NCBI GenBank assembly: GCA_003523465.1
Contig: DQAA01000590.1
Location: 1-5,012 of the forward strand
Length of the DNA stretch: 5,012 bases
Reading direction: 5' to 3'
Source of the DNA: Pseudomonas sp.
GTDB taxonomy: Bacteria > Pseudomonadota > Gammaproteobacteria > Pseudomonadales > Pseudomonadaceae
Every line of letters starts with the position of its first letter. Position 1 is the first letter of the stretch. The notes beneath the pieces were generated by a model, which worked only from the letters and a program-made list of their open reading frames with translations, was not told the origin of the DNA and searched no databases. Of the stretch, positions 4,563-5,012 are shown piece after piece. The position numbers and the translations under genes are program-made.

Positions 4563-5012
4563 ATGCACAGTTACGATTACGCATTGCTCCTGGCCTTCTT
4601 CGCCCTGGTGCTGCTGCCGGCGCCGTGGCTCGGGCGTTTCTACTACAAGGTGATGGAAGGCCAGCGTACCTGGCTGAGCCCGCTGCTCGGCCCGGTCGAG
4701 CGCGGTTGCTATCGCATCGCCGGGGTCGATGCCGGGCAGGAACACAGCTGGAAGCAATACGCCCTGGCCCTGCTGGTGTTCAACCTCGCCGGCTTCCTGT
4801 TCCTCTTCGCGGTGCTGCGCCTGCAGCCGTACCTGCCGCTGAACCCGCAACAACTGCCCGGCCAGGAATGGTCCCTGGCGTTCAATACCGCGGTCAGTTT
4901 CATGACCAACACCAACTGGCAGTCCTACAGCGGCGAAGCGTCGCTGAGCTACCTGAGCCAGATGATCGGCCTGACCGTGCAGAACTTCGTCAGCGCCGCC
5001 ACCGGCCTGGCC
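4563..5012 (+). CDS. kdpA: KdpA, potassium-transporting ATPase potassium-binding subunit, N-terminal part
   Basis: ATG at 4563 follows GGAG (4554-4557) and the frame runs open off the right edge, giving 150 of an expected 550-570 or so residues. KdpA is the channel-like subunit that selects and passes potassium in the KdpFABC pump. Visible parts are the first membrane helix ([19 protein letters not shown], 6-24), the second ([19 protein letters not shown], 67-85) and the first pore loop with selectivity-filter sequence [17 protein letters not shown] (109-125; filter core TNTNWQ 115-120). All key residues of this first repeat are present. kdpB and kdpC are expected to follow outside the window. 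Confidence 0.96.
   Translation, partial: MHSYDYALLLAFFALVLLPAPWLGRFYYKVMEGQRTWLSPLLGPVERGCYRIAGVDAGQEHSWKQYALALLVFNLAGFLFLFAVLRLQPYLPLNPQQLPGQEWSLAFNTAVSFMTNTNWQSYSGEASLSYLSQMIGLTVQNFVSAATGLA

Noticed and set aside
4485..4853. Minus-strand open frame opposite kdpF/kdpA
   Set aside because: The Gln/Glu/His-rich product is a typical antisense artefact of hydrophobic coding sequence; kdpA on the plus strand is certain.

Overview
The window is GC-rich proteobacterial DNA, most likely from a fluorescent pseudomonad. Pointers are the GTGGGAG-type REP elements in inverted pairs (REPINs), a DUF3077-family small protein, a YjaB-like acetyltransferase and a kdpF-kdpA junction with a 29-residue KdpF. 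The genus is inferred from these features together; no single marker proves it.

Left part (1-2010), accessory and rearranged. It opens with the 3' end of a membrane acyltransferase-like gene (DUF1624 / HGSNAT-like). About 1.4 kb further on, the last part of this gene plus its downstream REP recurs as a direct repeat (444-545 and 1861-1943, 19 bp shorter in the second copy). Between the copies lie a decayed antisense isochorismatase-like fragment, an intact 224-codon gene of unknown function with a good ribosome binding site and a terminator-like hairpin, and the first 18 or so codons of what looks like a second, truncated paralogue of that gene, fused to the repeated tail. The second repeat copy runs into a perfect REPIN. 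The simplest reading is a small cassette inserted, or produced by a duplication, at a gene-tail/REP boundary and now eroding.

Middle (2011-2930). A long leader precedes a DUF3077-type gene of 103 codons. The leader contains an 11-bp perfect helix that buries the Shine-Dalgarno sequence, an inner 12-bp hairpin whose loop can form a 7-bp pseudoknot, an upstream helix that competes with the anti-Shine-Dalgarno arm, and further upstream a terminator-like hairpin with a T6 tract. This is the most interesting signal in the window: it looks like a cis-acting RNA control element. A second REPIN and a strong bidirectional terminator close this section.

Right part (2933-5012), ordinary chromosomal genes. 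On the minus strand are a TauE/SafE-type transporter and a YjaB-like GNAT acetyltransferase. Divergent from them is the start of the high-affinity potassium uptake operon, kdpF followed by the first 150 codons of kdpA, with a KdpE-box-like sequence upstream. No rRNA, tRNA, CRISPR array or transposase gene was seen.
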